DNA of 64,000 bases from an uncultured Coriobacteriaceae bacterium (GCA_902795065.1 CADBJR010000006.1:18753-82752), one strand, 5' to 3'. Positions 7,940 through 16,307 are shown, counted from the stretch's first letter. Numbers and translations: made by a program. Notes: a model not told the origin generated them from the letters alone.

Positions 7940-8869
7940 TCAGGCTACCTGTTCGATAACGACCCTTCCCTCAAGCTCATCGACCAGAGCGAAATCGCCC
8001 AGACCTGCACACATGGCGACATTCGCGCCGGTTGCCATGGCACGGCGCAGCGCCTGCTCTACGTTCTTGCGATCCGCGAACCAGCGGGAGAGGAACGCTG
8101 CAAGCGTGGCATCGCCGGCACATGTGGCTGAAAGCACATCGACTTTGACGGCGCTGGCGCGCCAAACCTTCTCGCCGTCCGTGAAGAAGGCGCCGTTGCC
8201 GCCCATGGTGAGCAGCACGTTCTTCGCGCCGCGTGCGCAGATCTCGCGCAGCGCGTCCGGGATCTCGGATTCGTCTGCGACATCGATGCCGAAGACCTGC
8301 CCCAGCTCCTCATCGTTGGGCTTGATGAGGAGGGGCCCACGCTCGATGAGGTGGGCGAGGCACGGATGGGAGATATCGAGCACGAATTCCGCGCCGCGCT
8401 CCTCGAGCACGTCGATGACCTCGTCGTAGAAGCTTGGGTCGATCTGGGGTGAGAGCGATCCCGAGATCACGAGCGCGTCGAGGTCGGGGAGGGTGCGCAG
8501 CAGCTCGAGCATCTCGACCTGCTGCTCGCGCGGGACCGGGCAGCCCGCATTGGGCAGCTTGTACTCATCCCCCGATCCGTCCGTGAGGGAGATGAACGTG
8601 TTGATGCGCGTGATCCCGTCGACCCAGATGGGCTTCACGTCGCAGCCCTTCTCATTCGCTCTGTCGACGATGTAGCGACCCGAGAAACCGCCGAAGAATC
8701 CCAAGATGGTGGATTCGACGCCGAAGTGATGCAAGGTGAAGCTCACGTTGAGCCCCTTGCCATTGGGCGTGTATACGGGATTCGCAGTGCGCGAGACCTT
8801 GTTCGGGACGAGGCGATCCGCGGTGACGTTCATGTCGACGGCGGGATTGGTGGTGAGCGTATAGATCAT
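7940..8869 (-). CDS. PfkB-family 1-phosphofructokinase or tagatose-6-phosphate kinase
   Basis: A 309-residue ribokinase-superfamily sugar kinase of the FruK/LacC subgroup. It opens with IYTLTTNPAVDMN and has NGKGLNVSF (substrate loop), GGFSGRY, LLIKPNDEEL and, near the C terminus, SATCAGDATLAAF, the PfkB signature with the catalytic Asp. In LacC/FruK the signature usually reads GAGD; here it is CAGD. It would make fructose 1,6- or tagatose 1,6-bisphosphate for the adjacent aldolase. It starts 9 bases after the aldolase stop, so the two are one transcript. A gap of 139 bases separates it from EIIBC. The aldolase type favours tagatose slightly, but fructose 1-phosphate is equally possible. Confidence 0.86.
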   Translation of the reverse strand: MIYTLTTNPAVDMNVTADRLVPNKVSRTANPVYTPNGKGLNVSFTLHHFGVESTILGFFGGFSGRYIVDRANEKGCDVKPIWVDGITRINTFISLTDGSGDEYKLPNAGCPVPREQQVEMLELLRTLPDLDALVISGSLSPQIDPSFYDEVIDVLEERGAEFVLDISHPCLAHLIERGPLLIKPNDEELGQVFGIDVADESEIPDALREICARGAKNVLLTMGGNGAFFTDGEKVWRASAVKVDVLSATCAGDATLAAFLSRWFADRKNVEQALRRAMATGANVAMCAGLGDFALVDELEGRVVIEQVA

Positions 8870-8878
8870 CGCCTGCTC

Positions 8879-9736
8879 CTAAGCCCGGTTCGTCGAACCG
8901 AGGTTGTCCATATGGCTGGCGACGACCGCTGCGATCTCATCCATAGCCCAGGCTGCAGGCTTCTTGGGATCGAAGCAGCTGGGGTTCTCCGTCATGAAGG
9001 CCATGAAGCCGCGGGTGTAGGCCTGACGGAGCTCGGTGGCGTAGTTCACCTTGCAGATTCCGTTCGCGATGGCCTCGGCGACCTGGTCGTCCGGCACACC
9101 GGAGGTGCCGTGCAGGACGAGGGGGATATCGACGCGAGCGCGGATGGCCTTGAGCACCTCCTGCTCGATATGGGGGACGCCCTTGTAGACTCCGTGCGCG
9201 GTTCCGACGCCCACGGCGAGCGAGGTGCATCCTGTGCGCGCAACGAACTCCTCTGCCTCATCGGGGTCGGTGTAAGGGCTCTCGCCCTCCACTGCGGGGC
9301 CATCGTCCTCCTTGCCGCCCACCTTCCCGAGCTCAGCCTCGACGGGGATGCCGATGGGGAGCGCGACCTTGGTGACGCTTGCGGTGAGGGCGATGTTGTC
9401 CTCGAAGGGGACATGGCTGCCGTCGATCATGACGCTGGTGTAGCCTGCGTGCATAGCTGCGATGCAGCGGTCGAAGCCATCTCCGTGGTCGAGATGCAGG
9501 GCGACGGGCACGTTCGCGGCATCGGCGGCTGCGCGGACCATGGCGGCGAAGTAGTCGAGGCTCGCGTACTTCACGGTACCGGGGGTGGTCTGCATGATCA
9601 CGGGGCTGCGACGTTCCTCCGCGGCGCGGATGACCGCCATGACGAATTCGAGGTTCTCCACATTGAAGGCCCCAACGGCGTAATGGTTCGCCTGGGCGTC
9701 GAGCAACATGTCCCTGGTGGTGACGAGCATCGGCAT
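8879..9736 (-). CDS. Class II ketose-bisphosphate aldolase (GatY/KbaY type)
   Basis: A 285-residue zinc-dependent aldolase. HLDHGDGFD holds catalytic Asp and zinc His, VEAELGKVGGKEDD is typical of GatY/KbaY, and GTAHGVYKG and VLHGTSGV supply the other zinc histidines. The length matches tagatose-bisphosphate aldolases (about 284). The second aldolase in this window (29745) is closer to ordinary fructose-bisphosphate aldolase. ATG 9736 is where homology starts; no clear ribosome binding site lies upstream, so the message may have a short leader. A DeoR-family regulator is divergent, with a candidate operator at 9775-9793. Confidence 0.86.
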   Translation of the reverse strand: MPMLVTTRDMLLDAQANHYAVGAFNVENLEFVMAVIRAAEERRSPVIMQTTPGTVKYASLDYFAAMVRAAADAANVPVALHLDHGDGFDRCIAAMHAGYTSVMIDGSHVPFEDNIALTASVTKVALPIGIPVEAELGKVGGKEDDGPAVEGESPYTDPDEAEEFVARTGCTSLAVGVGTAHGVYKGVPHIEQEVLKAIRARVDIPLVLHGTSGVPDDQVAEAIANGICKVNYATELRQAYTRGFMAFMTENPSCFDPKKPAAWAMDEIAAVVASHMDNLGSTNRA

Positions 9737-10021
9737 CACATTCTTATCGCGGGAGGTGGAAGAAGCCCTGCAGACATACTGGGTTTCAGTATAGTTTGCG
9801 GCGCTTCCGACCATCGATGCGCCGGCCATCGGGCATCCGACAGGAATAGCGCGAAGCGAAGCGAAAGGAAAGCGCGTGATTCCGGACAACTGCCCGTTTC
9901 GTTCCATCGAATCTACACATAGGAAAAAAAGACGCAAAAAAGAAAGCGTTATTCTAACTTTTTGATAAGATAAGATAAACACATTTTCTCCATATATCTC
10001 TGAGAAGAGGAAGGAAACCCG
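9737..10021. promoter_or_regulatory. Divergent control region between the aldolase operon and the DeoR gene
   Basis: A 285-base intergenic region. CATACTG-GGTTT-CAGTATA (9775-9793) is an inverted repeat that overlaps TATACT, a good -10 box for the minus-strand aldolase operon. Near the DeoR gene there is an A/T-rich block with tandem GATAAGATAAGATA (9964-9977), unusual for this genome and a possible regulator site. The DeoR protein is the natural candidate to bind here, with a sugar phosphate as effector. Confidence 0.6.
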
Positions 10022-10804
10022 ATGACCGAACAGAAGCAGCTGCTTGTCGACGAGCGGCGCGCGGCAATCATGGCGATGCTCGATCGGGGCGGATCGGTGC
10101 AGGTAGCCGAGCTGTCGGACCTTCTGAAGACGTCGAAGGTCACCATCCGATCGGATCTCGACGCCCTCGATCATGCGGGGAAGCTGCGCCGCACGCATGG
10201 CGGGGCGGTCTCGCTCTCGCGGCATGTGACGGTTTCCTTTCAGGACAGGCGCGTCAATGTGAATGCCGCAGCGAAGCGAAGCATCGGGTCGCTTGCCGCT
10301 ACCCTGGTTCCCGATGGGGCTTCGATCTTCGTGGACTCCGGAACCACCGCGCTCGAGCTGGTGAGGTCGCTTGAGATCCGCAATGACATCACCATCATCA
10401 CGACGGATCTCACCATCGCAGATTATGTTGATAGGTCGTTGCCCCGCGCCGACGTCATCCTGCTCGGAGGGTTGCTCCGCAAAGCGCACCGCTACACCGC
10501 GGGGCCCATCGCGTTCCATGCGCTCGAGGGGCTCAGGCCGGACATCTCGTTCGTCTGCCCGACCGGATACGCCTTGGGCGTGGGCCTCATGACAAACTAT
10601 CTCGAGATGGGGGAGATGAAGCGCAGGGCGATGCACTGCTCCCCGCTGACCTACGTGCTCTTCGATGCGAGCAAGATCAACGCATCCTGTCTCGTGAAGT
10701 TCGGCACGCTCGACGAGGCCGACGGGGTTGTGATGGATTGCGACCCCGGCGGTGTCATCGCAGCCGAGCTCGGCGATGATGCCGGCAAGCTCCTGCTGGC
10801 CTGA
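10022..10804 (+). CDS. DeoR/GlpR-family transcriptional regulator
   Basis: A 260-residue repressor. Residues about 8-60 form the DeoR helix-turn-helix (RRAAIMAMLDRGGSVQVAEL, then TSKVTIRSDLDALDHAGKL and RTHGGA). The C-terminal two-thirds is the sugar-phosphate sensing domain with FVDSGTTALEL and VILLGGLLRK. Such proteins repress sugar operons until a phosphorylated intermediate binds. It is divergent from the aldolase-kinase-EIIBC operon and probably controls it and itself. GAGGAAGG provides the ribosome binding site. Confidence 0.92.
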   Translation: MTEQKQLLVDERRAAIMAMLDRGGSVQVAELSDLLKTSKVTIRSDLDALDHAGKLRRTHGGAVSLSRHVTVSFQDRRVNVNAAAKRSIGSLAATLVPDGASIFVDSGTTALELVRSLEIRNDITIITTDLTIADYVDRSLPRADVILLGGLLRKAHRYTAGPIAFHALEGLRPDISFVCPTGYALGVGLMTNYLEMGEMKRRAMHCSPLTYVLFDASKINASCLVKFGTLDEADGVVMDCDPGGVIAAELGDDAGKLLLA

Positions 10805-10955
10805 GCCCTCTTCCCGCCGTCGATGCCGGAGGACGGCTGCCCTGCATCGATTCATATCCGAACGGTTAAACCCGTCGAGCGGTGTGGCGGCGGGCGCCGG
10901 CAGCTGCTACAGTATCACAGGACTGTTTTGCCCTCTGGTAAAAGGAGATTCACGT

Positions 10956-12266
10956 ATGGCTAAGATTGACGATATCGAGACGATGGGCTCTGCGGATGCG
11001 CCCGATGCGATCTACGATGCGACGACCCTCGGCGTGCCCAAGATGGTGCTCTTCGGCCTCCAGCACATGTTCGCCATGTTCGGCGCGACGGTGCTCGTGC
11101 CCGCTCTGACCGGCCTCTCGGTCCAGGCCACCCTGCTGTTCGCCGGCCTCGGCACGCTGCTGTTCCACTTCCTCGCCAAGGGCAAGGTTCCCGCATTCCT
11201 GGGCTCCTCGTTCGCCTTCATCGCCGGCTATGCGGCCATCGCCCCCAACGGCGAGCCCGAGCTGCTCCCCTATGCCTGCCTCGGCGTTGCGGCCGCCGGC
11301 TGCCTTTATCTGGTGCTCGCAGCCCTCTTCAGGGCCTTCGGCACCGAGCGTGTCATGAAGTACTTCCCGCCCGTGGTGACCGGCCCGATCGTCATCTGCA
11401 TCGGCCTCATCCTCTCCAGCTCCGCCATCAACAACTGCGCGGCAGACTGGCGCGTCGCCATCGTGGCGATCGTCGTCATCATCCTCTGCAACATCTTCGG
11501 CAAGGGCATGGTCAAGGTCGTGCCCATCCTGCTCGGCGTCGTGGCCTCCTTCGTCCTGGCCGCCATCCTCGGCGACGTCGACTTCGCGGCCATCGCTGCG
11601 GCTCCCTGGGTCGGCCTTCCCGTCGTGTGGGACAACACCGCCCTCAGCCTCTTCACCAACGGCATGGACGGCGGCCTCGCCATCACCGCCATCATCACCA
11701 TCATGCCCATCGCCTTCGCGACCATGATCGAGCACATCGGTGACATCTCCGCCATCAGCTCCACCTGCAACCGCAACTACCTCAAGGAGCCCGGCCTGCA
11801 CCGCACCCTTCTCGGCGACGGCCTCGCCACCATCCTGGCATCGCTCTTCGGCGCACCCGCCAACACCACCTACGGCGAGAACACCGGCGTGCTCGCGCTC
11901 ACCAAGGTCTTCGACCCGCGCGTCATCCGCATCGCTGCCGGCTTCGCCATCCTGTTCTCCTTCTGCCCCAAGTTCTCGGCCATCATCGGCGCCATGCCCG
12001 CCTCCGTCATCGGCGGCGTGTCGCTCGTCCTCTACGGCATGATCTCCGCCGTGGGCATCCGCAACCTCATCGAGAACCACGTGGACTTCACCATCACCCG
12101 CAACGTCCTCATCGCGGCCCTCATCCTCGTGCTCTCCATCGGCATCGCCAACAGCGCTACCGGCGCCATCGTCATCCCCGTCGGCTCCATCACGATCTCG
12201 CTCTCCGGCCTCGCCGTGGGCTCCATCGTGGGCATCGTCCTGAACGCCGTCCTTCCCGAGAAATAG
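10956..12266 (+). CDS. uraA: Uracil/xanthine permease (NCS2 family)
   Basis: A 436-residue inner-membrane nucleobase:proton symporter with about 14 hydrophobic segments. It has the N-terminal block LFGLQHMFAMFGATVLVPAL, the family motif near PAFLGSSFAFIAGY, and ATMIEHIGDISAIS plus NTTYGENTGVLALTK, which contain the conserved acidic residues of UraA-type carriers. ATG 10956 follows AAAGGAGA at the usual distance; the open frame extends into the preceding region without homology. No pyrimidine riboswitch or PyrR site was recognised in the 151-base leader. It ends in a strong terminator. Confidence 0.9.
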   Translation: MAKIDDIETMGSADAPDAIYDATTLGVPKMVLFGLQHMFAMFGATVLVPALTGLSVQATLLFAGLGTLLFHFLAKGKVPAFLGSSFAFIAGYAAIAPNGEPELLPYACLGVAAAGCLYLVLAALFRAFGTERVMKYFPPVVTGPIVICIGLILSSSAINNCAADWRVAIVAIVVIILCNIFGKGMVKVVPILLGVVASFVLAAILGDVDFAAIAAAPWVGLPVVWDNTALSLFTNGMDGGLAITAIITIMPIAFATMIEHIGDISAISSTCNRNYLKEPGLHRTLLGDGLATILASLFGAPANTTYGENTGVLALTKVFDPRVIRIAAGFAILFSFCPKFSAIIGAMPASVIGGVSLVLYGMISAVGIRNLIENHVDFTITRNVLIAALILVLSIGIANSATGAIVIPVGSITISLSGLAVGSIVGIVLNAVLPEK

Positions 12267-12296
12267 CGCTCAGGCTGCAATCCCGCTGTGCAAGCG

Positions 12297-12330
12297 AAGC
12301 GGCTGCACCGAATCCGGTGCAGCCGCTTTT
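12297..12330. terminator. Terminator between uraA and the convergent potassium-transport genes
   Basis: AAGCGGCTGCACCG and CGGTGCAGCCGCTT form a 14-bp stem around AATC, followed by TT. The T-run on the plus side and A-run on the other strand suggest it works for both convergent units. Confidence 0.85.
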
Positions 12331-12357
12331 CACGTCCGTGGGTTGAGGCCCGCCCGA

Positions 12358-13005
12358 TCAGTTCCCGAAACTGCGGAGCAGCTCGTTCGTCTTGCCGAGC
12401 ACGAGCATCGTGCAGTCATCGGGAAGCACGGTGGCGGCGGAGATGTTCATATCGAGGCGTCCGTTGCGCTTGAGCGCCATGATGTTGATGCCGTTCGTGC
12501 GGCGGACATCGAGCGCCCCGATGGTCTTTCCCACCCACCGCGCGGGGATCTTGACCTCGAAGAAGGAATACTGGTTGTCGAGGGGGATGTAGTCGAGGAT
12601 ATGCTCGGAGCTGTAGCGGATCGCCGTCCAGCGCGCCATCTGCGCCTCGGGGAAGACCACCTGGTCGGCACCGTTGCGCAGCAGGATCCTCTGCTGGACG
12701 TCGCTCTCCGCGCGTGCGACCACGAGCTTGGCCCCCATGTCCTTCAGCAGCGTCGTCGTCTCGATCGAGCTCTGGAAGTCATGGGCGATGGCCACGATGC
12801 ACACGTCGAAGTTGCCGACGCCGAGCGTCCTGAGGAAATCGGGGTTGGAGCTGTCTCCGATCTGGGCGTTGGTGACGATGGGCAGGATGCTCTCGACGCG
12901 CTCCTCGTTGCGGTCGACGGCCATGATCTCGTGCCCGAGCTCGTTGAGCTTTGCGGCGACGTTCTGTCCGAAGCGACCGAGTCCGATCAGCAGAATCGAT
13001 TTCAT
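12358..13005 (-). CDS. trkA: TrkA/KtrA-family potassium transport regulator
   Basis: A 215-residue cytosolic gating subunit. Residues 1-130 form an RCK_N Rossmann domain with KSILLIGLGRFGQNVA (dinucleotide loop) and Asp at the end of strand 2 (AVDRN), followed by an RCK_C domain (about 135-215) that can bind c-di-AMP in related KtrA/KtrC proteins. One copy of each domain makes it KtrA-like instead of the duplicated E. coli TrkA. It lies 9 bases downstream of the membrane subunit gene and should be co-expressed. Confidence 0.9.
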   Translation of the reverse strand: MKSILLIGLGRFGQNVAAKLNELGHEIMAVDRNEERVESILPIVTNAQIGDSSNPDFLRTLGVGNFDVCIVAIAHDFQSSIETTTLLKDMGAKLVVARAESDVQQRILLRNGADQVVFPEAQMARWTAIRYSSEHILDYIPLDNQYSFFEVKIPARWVGKTIGALDVRRTNGINIMALKRNGRLDMNISAATVLPDDCTMLVLGKTNELLRSFGN

Positions 13006-13014
13006 GACTCCTCC

Positions 13015-14349
13015 TTATCCGACGGCGATGTCCTCGTGTGGGAGCCTGCCCACATTCCTGTGGAGGTCCTTGGTGGCGGCGTAGACGATCGTGAGTCCGC
13101 CCACGCGGCCGAGGAACATGAAGGACATCAAGATGATCCGCGAGAATGCGCCGAGGCCTGGCGTGATTCCGCAGGTGAGGCCCACGGTTCCGATGGCGGA
13201 TGCGCATTCGAACAGGCATGAGAGGTAGGGGAGACCCTCGAAGAAGGAGATGGCAGCACCTCCGAGGAGCGTGAACCCCACATACATCATGAAGACGGCA
13301 GACGCCTGCTTGATGGTGTCGTCGACGATCCTTCGCCCGAAGAGGTTGGATTCCTCCCTGCGGAAGCAGACCGAGACGAAGTTGGCGAGCAGGACCGCAA
13401 GCGTGGTGGTCTTGATACCGCCTGCCGTCGAGCCAGGAGAGCCGCCGATGAGCATGAGGACGATGGTGAACGCCTTGCTCGGCTCGCTCATCGTCGCGAC
13501 ATCCTCGACATTGAAGCCTGCCGTCCTCGTCGTGACGGAGTGGAACAGCGATGCGAGGGCTCGCTCGGTTCCAGGCAGGTTCCCATACTCGAACACGAAG
13601 AACGACAGGGCGGGGACGGCGATCAGGATCGCGGTCGTGGTGAGGATGACCTTGCTCTGCATGGTGTAGCGCTTGACCTTGCCCCTGTTCGCGATGATGT
13701 CGTTCCACGTGATGAAACCGATGCCTCCGAGCACGATGAGGAGCGAGATGGTGATGCAGACGATGGGGTTGTCGGCATATGCGGTGAGGGAGGCGTAGGG
13801 GGTCTCCGCGGTCCCCAGGATGTCGAACCCTGCGTTGCAGAATGCGGAGATGGACAGGAACACAGCCATCCAGATGCCCCGCAACCCGTACTCGTTGCAC
13901 ATCACGGGCATCAGGGTGAATGCGCCCAAGAGCTCCGTGAAGAAGGTGACCTCGAGAATGAATATCGCCATCCGGGCCATCCCCTCCACGCGCGGCGCGG
14001 CGAAGGTCTCCTGCAGCATGCTCCGCTCCCTGAGGGAGATCCTCCTGCCCGAGAGGAGGGAGAACGAGGCGGAGGCGAGGACGACGCCGAGGCCGCCCAT
14101 CTGGATCATGGCGATGATCACGATCTGGCCGAACATCGTCCATCCGGTGGCGGTGTCCTTGACGACGAGCCCTGTCACACAGGTCGCCGAGGTTGCGGTG
14201 AAGATGGCGTCGGAGAACGATGCGGGCGAGGCGGAGCGCGAGGAGATGGGGAGCATGAGCAGCGCCGTGCCGATCAGGATGATGGCGGCGAAGCCCAGGA
14301 CGACGATCCTGAATGAAGAGAGCTTCTTGCGCGTGATGATCGACGCCAC
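13015..14349 (-). CDS. trkH: TrkH/KtrB-family potassium channel subunit
   Basis: A 444-residue integral membrane protein with the four pseudo-repeated M1-P-M2 units of the Trk/Ktr family. Selectivity-filter segments are recognisable as TATSATCVTGL, AFCNAGF, TRTAGFN and SAIGTVGLT, each with the key glycine. The C terminus (HEDIAVG) matches the Ktr type. It uses a GTG start at 14349 after AAGGAG. With the downstream RCK subunit it forms a Na+- or H+-coupled K+ uptake system for osmotic adaptation. Confidence 0.91.
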   Translation of the reverse strand: MASIITRKKLSSFRIVVLGFAAIILIGTALLMLPISSRSASPASFSDAIFTATSATCVTGLVVKDTATGWTMFGQIVIIAMIQMGGLGVVLASASFSLLSGRRISLRERSMLQETFAAPRVEGMARMAIFILEVTFFTELLGAFTLMPVMCNEYGLRGIWMAVFLSISAFCNAGFDILGTAETPYASLTAYADNPIVCITISLLIVLGGIGFITWNDIIANRGKVKRYTMQSKVILTTTAILIAVPALSFFVFEYGNLPGTERALASLFHSVTTRTAGFNVEDVATMSEPSKAFTIVLMLIGGSPGSTAGGIKTTTLAVLLANFVSVCFRREESNLFGRRIVDDTIKQASAVFMMYVGFTLLGGAAISFFEGLPYLSCLFECASAIGTVGLTCGITPGLGAFSRIILMSFMFLGRVGGLTIVYAATKDLHRNVGRLPHEDIAVG

Positions 14350-14656
14350 CGCACGCTCCTTCTCGAAACCATCCGAATTGACGGGGAGCCATATCGAACC
14401 AACATACGATACACCATTATCCCGAAGATGTTGTGGAGGAAAAACAGACCGCGATTAAAATCCGATAGGGCTATTTAGAAAGAGGTCGACTCGCTTCTTG
14501 CGGGTTTTATATGCGACGGATTTGCTCGCTATCGCTATATGCACGGCTGATGCCGAAATGCGGGAAGCGGTGCTTGCACGCTAGGCAAATGGAAGGCAGG
14601 CGCACCGCCTCCGATGCGCCTGCCGCCTGCACCATCAAAACAGAAATGGGGGAACC
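14350..14656. other. Intergenic region without a gene
   Basis: This 307-base stretch lies upstream of trkH and downstream of the Nif11-like gene, both on the minus strand. GGCAGGCGCA/TGCGCCTGCC (14595-14624) is a perfect 10-bp hairpin 32 bases past the Nif11-like stop and may end that transcript, although no T-run follows. An A/T-rich section near 14420-14510 may hold the trkH promoter (GATAAT-like box on the minus strand). I looked for a c-di-AMP (ydaO) riboswitch and could not convince myself of one. Confidence 0.45.
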
Positions 14657-14839
14657 CTATGCGCGTGCTGCGCGCACGTCCTTGGCATCGACCTTGAAGC
14701 CGTGGGAACGCGCGAACTCGACGGTCGTATCGACGGCCTCGAGCTCGCCGGCCTCCGCCACGCGGGTGCGCAGCTTCTCTGCGAGCTGCGAATCCTCGGC
14801 GAGCGCCCTCATGAACTTATCGTAATCCCGCTTCGACAC
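14657..14839 (-). CDS. Nif11-like leader peptide
   Basis: A 60-residue peptide with the Nif11 pattern: FMRALAEDSQLAEKLRTRV (helix 1) followed by FARSHGFKVDAKDVRAA (the Gly-Phe/Tyr turn and final helix). Nif11-type sequences serve as leaders of ribosomally made modified peptides or of exported peptides. Here the chain ends right after the leader-like part, at AARA, with no cysteine-rich core and no terminal GG. It uses a GTG start at 14839 with AGAAAGG upstream. No modification enzyme is adjacent. The exporter at 46-51 kb belongs to a type often linked to such leaders; that link is inference. Confidence 0.6.
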   Translation of the reverse strand: MSKRDYDKFMRALAEDSQLAEKLRTRVAEAGELEAVDTTVEFARSHGFKVDAKDVRAARA

Positions 14840-14993
14840 GATGGTACCTTTCTCTCGGGTGCACCCTCAGCTGGCATCTCAGACGGCCGGATGCATTGAA
14901 CGTCTCTAACAATATTACCGTACGCAGGTCGGTCCGCTCGTGCGAGAATAGCGGGGAACGGCTGATGCGTCCTTCACGGAAAGGTGTCCCGAG

Positions 14994-15209
14994 ATGTTCC
15001 TGAAGAAGTCGCCCAAGATATCGGTTTCTTTCGACCCCGAGACGCAGTACCCCGTCATCCGCGCCTCGATCTGCACGGGGGAGCGCGTCGCCGGCTTCAA
15101 GAACAAGTCGGATGGGCACTTCACCGAGGTGATGCTCCTCCGCTCCATGGAGGACGAGCAGGCATTCAAGGATGCCTGCGGGGTCGATGAGCTGAGGACG
15201 GTGTACTGA
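14994..15209 (+). CDS. Small conserved-looking protein of unknown function
   Basis: A 71-residue protein starting FLKKSPKISVSFDPETQYPV. It is predicted to be beta-rich, with one central cysteine (ICTGERVAGF) and one near the end (DACGVDEL). ATG 14994 follows a purine-rich GGAAAGG element. It stands alone between two minus-strand small peptide genes, with 17 bases to the stop of the downstream convergent gene. Codon use matches the neighbours. I do not recognise a family and assign no role. Confidence 0.6.
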   Translation: MFLKKSPKISVSFDPETQYPVIRASICTGERVAGFKNKSDGHFTEVMLLRSMEDEQAFKDACGVDELRTVY

Positions 15210-15225
15210 GCGGGGCAGTCCAACG

Positions 15226-15456
15226 TTACAGGGTGCCCCAAATCTCCTTGATATATGCCAGCGTGTCCTCGCGCAGCTGCGGATCCTCCGTCTGCGAGAA
15301 GATCTCGAGCGCCCGCTCCAAAGTCGTGCCCTTCAGCTTCAGCAGCGGAATCGCCTGATCCAGCACGTTCCGAACCTCGTCGGTCAACACGCCGCCGGTG
15401 ATGCCCTCGAGCAGTTCATCGGGAAGCTCGATGCCCTCGAACAGGTTGTCTGCCAT
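15226..15456 (-). CDS. Small peptide with GG-type leader motif (candidate exported peptide)
   Basis: A 76-residue protein that starts with a short acidic leader, then LPDELLEGITGG at residues 11-22. This resembles the L-x-x-x-E-L-x-x-I-x-G-G motif recognised by C39 peptidase-exporters. Cleavage after Gly22 would release a 54-residue, cysteine-free, mostly helical peptide ending EIWGTL. The start codon has a strong AAAGGAG site 5 bases upstream. A candidate processing transporter with an intact C39 triad is at 47036 in this window. An ordinary cytosolic small protein with a chance ITGG is the alternative. Confidence 0.55.
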   Translation of the reverse strand: MADNLFEGIELPDELLEGITGGVLTDEVRNVLDQAIPLLKLKGTTLERALEIFSQTEDPQLREDTLAYIKEIWGTL

Positions 15457-15741
15457 GATCGCTCCTTTCCCGGGAGAACGCTTTGAAATAGTTAAGCGCC
15501 TTCACTTGATGATACGCGATGCACTGAGCCGTCGTCTCACGACGGAGGCGTCTGCGCGCGGGCTACCCTTCCTTTTTGCCGCGAACGGAATCCAACTATG
15601 CGCACATAATTTTTCGACGGGGTCATGCCCAGCTCATGCGGGCATCCCGTTGTCCTGCTAGGAGGTGGAACGGTCGCGGCCCCATGACGCGATGCCATGG
15701 GGCCGCTTGTCGCCTGTCTGGGGCGGGGGATGCCGATCGTG
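15457..15741. other. Intergenic region with a strong hairpin
   Basis: A 285-base stretch without a convincing gene. GCGGCCCCATG and CATGGGGCCGC (15677-15707) pair perfectly over 11 bp around a 9-base loop, just past the stop of the minus-strand lipoprotein gene. It probably ends that transcript, though a T-tract is lacking. The rest includes an A/T-rich patch near 15570-15620 of no clear meaning. Confidence 0.4.
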
Positions 15742-16215
15742 CTAGTCGTCGATCTCGGCGCTGCGCTCGAGGATGGCGCCGGTCACCGGGTCGATGTCGT
15801 ACTCGTACTCCATCTGGCTCACGTGGAAGTCAACCTCGTACTTGGTCACGCCGTCGTCGGTGTCAAGCTCGACCCTGAGGCGCGAGGTGTCCTGCTCGGC
15901 GACCCCGGCGTCATCGAAGGCGATGCGCTTGGCCGCGTCCTCGCCGATGAAGGGGGACTGCTGCTGGGTGGCCGCGGGGGCGCTGGCGGTAGCCTGCGTC
16001 TCGGTGGCGGTGGGCGCGCTGGTGGCAGCTGGCGCCTCGGTCGCGGCCGCCTCCTCCTGTGCCGTGGCCTCGGGGGCCTGCGTCTGAACGGTCTGCTCCT
16101 GGGCGGTGGGCTCGGCGGGAGCCGGTGCCGCCTGCTGAGCGCCACCGCAGCCACCCAAGACGACCATCATTGCCACTGCGCCTGCTGCGAAGATCCCTGC
16201 GATTGCCTTATTTAT
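15742..16215 (-). CDS. PepSY-domain lipoprotein
   Basis: About 157 residues. A signal peptide (NKAIAGIFAAGAVAMMVV) ends in the lipobox LGGC. A low-complexity Ala/Thr/Glu/Gln linker of about 70 residues tethers a C-terminal PepSY domain (IGEDAAKRIAFDDAGV, then YEVDFHVSQMEYEYDIDPVTGAIL). PepSY proteins are extracytoplasmic and often inhibit peptidases or sense the wall. The start is odd: AAAGGAG lies 6 bases before ATA 16213-16215, which gives a normal-sized signal peptide. In-frame ATGs at 16275-16287 add a charged extension, and one overlaps a probable -10 box (see 16277-16307). An ATA start is my reading, not proven. Confidence 0.75.
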   Translation of the reverse strand: MNKAIAGIFAAGAVAMMVVLGGCGGAQQAAPAPAEPTAQEQTVQTQAPEATAQEEAAATEAPAATSAPTATETQATASAPAATQQQSPFIGEDAAKRIAFDDAGVAEQDTSRLRVELDTDDGVTKYEVDFHVSQMEYEYDIDPVTGAILERSAEIDD

Positions 16216-16276
16216 GAGGTGCTCCTTTCGTCTGGTGCGCCGCCCCGATGCCGTGGGCGCTTCCGATAACCACTTA

Positions 16277-16307
16277 TTCATACGCACCAGATGACGAGCC
16301 GTCTCAA
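16277..16307 (-). promoter_or_regulatory. Candidate promoter of the PepSY lipoprotein gene
   Basis: On the minus strand, TTGAGA (16302-16307) and TATGAA (16277-16282) are separated by 19 bases. The -35 is embedded in CCGTCTCAAAAAAG (plus strand 16299-16312), a 14-mer that recurs exactly at 52371-52384 upstream of the small peptide gene at 52305. If real, transcription begins near 16270 and excludes the upstream ATG codons. Confidence 0.4.

Noticed and set aside
9737-10855. Extended aldolase reading frame running through the DeoR gene
   Set aside because: Homology begins at ATG 9736. The upstream part is antisense to the DeoR coding region and crosses the promoter.
14350-14510. c-di-AMP (ydaO) riboswitch ahead of the potassium transporter
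   Set aside because: Such a riboswitch is common before ktr genes, so I searched for it. I could not find the conserved core or pairing here.
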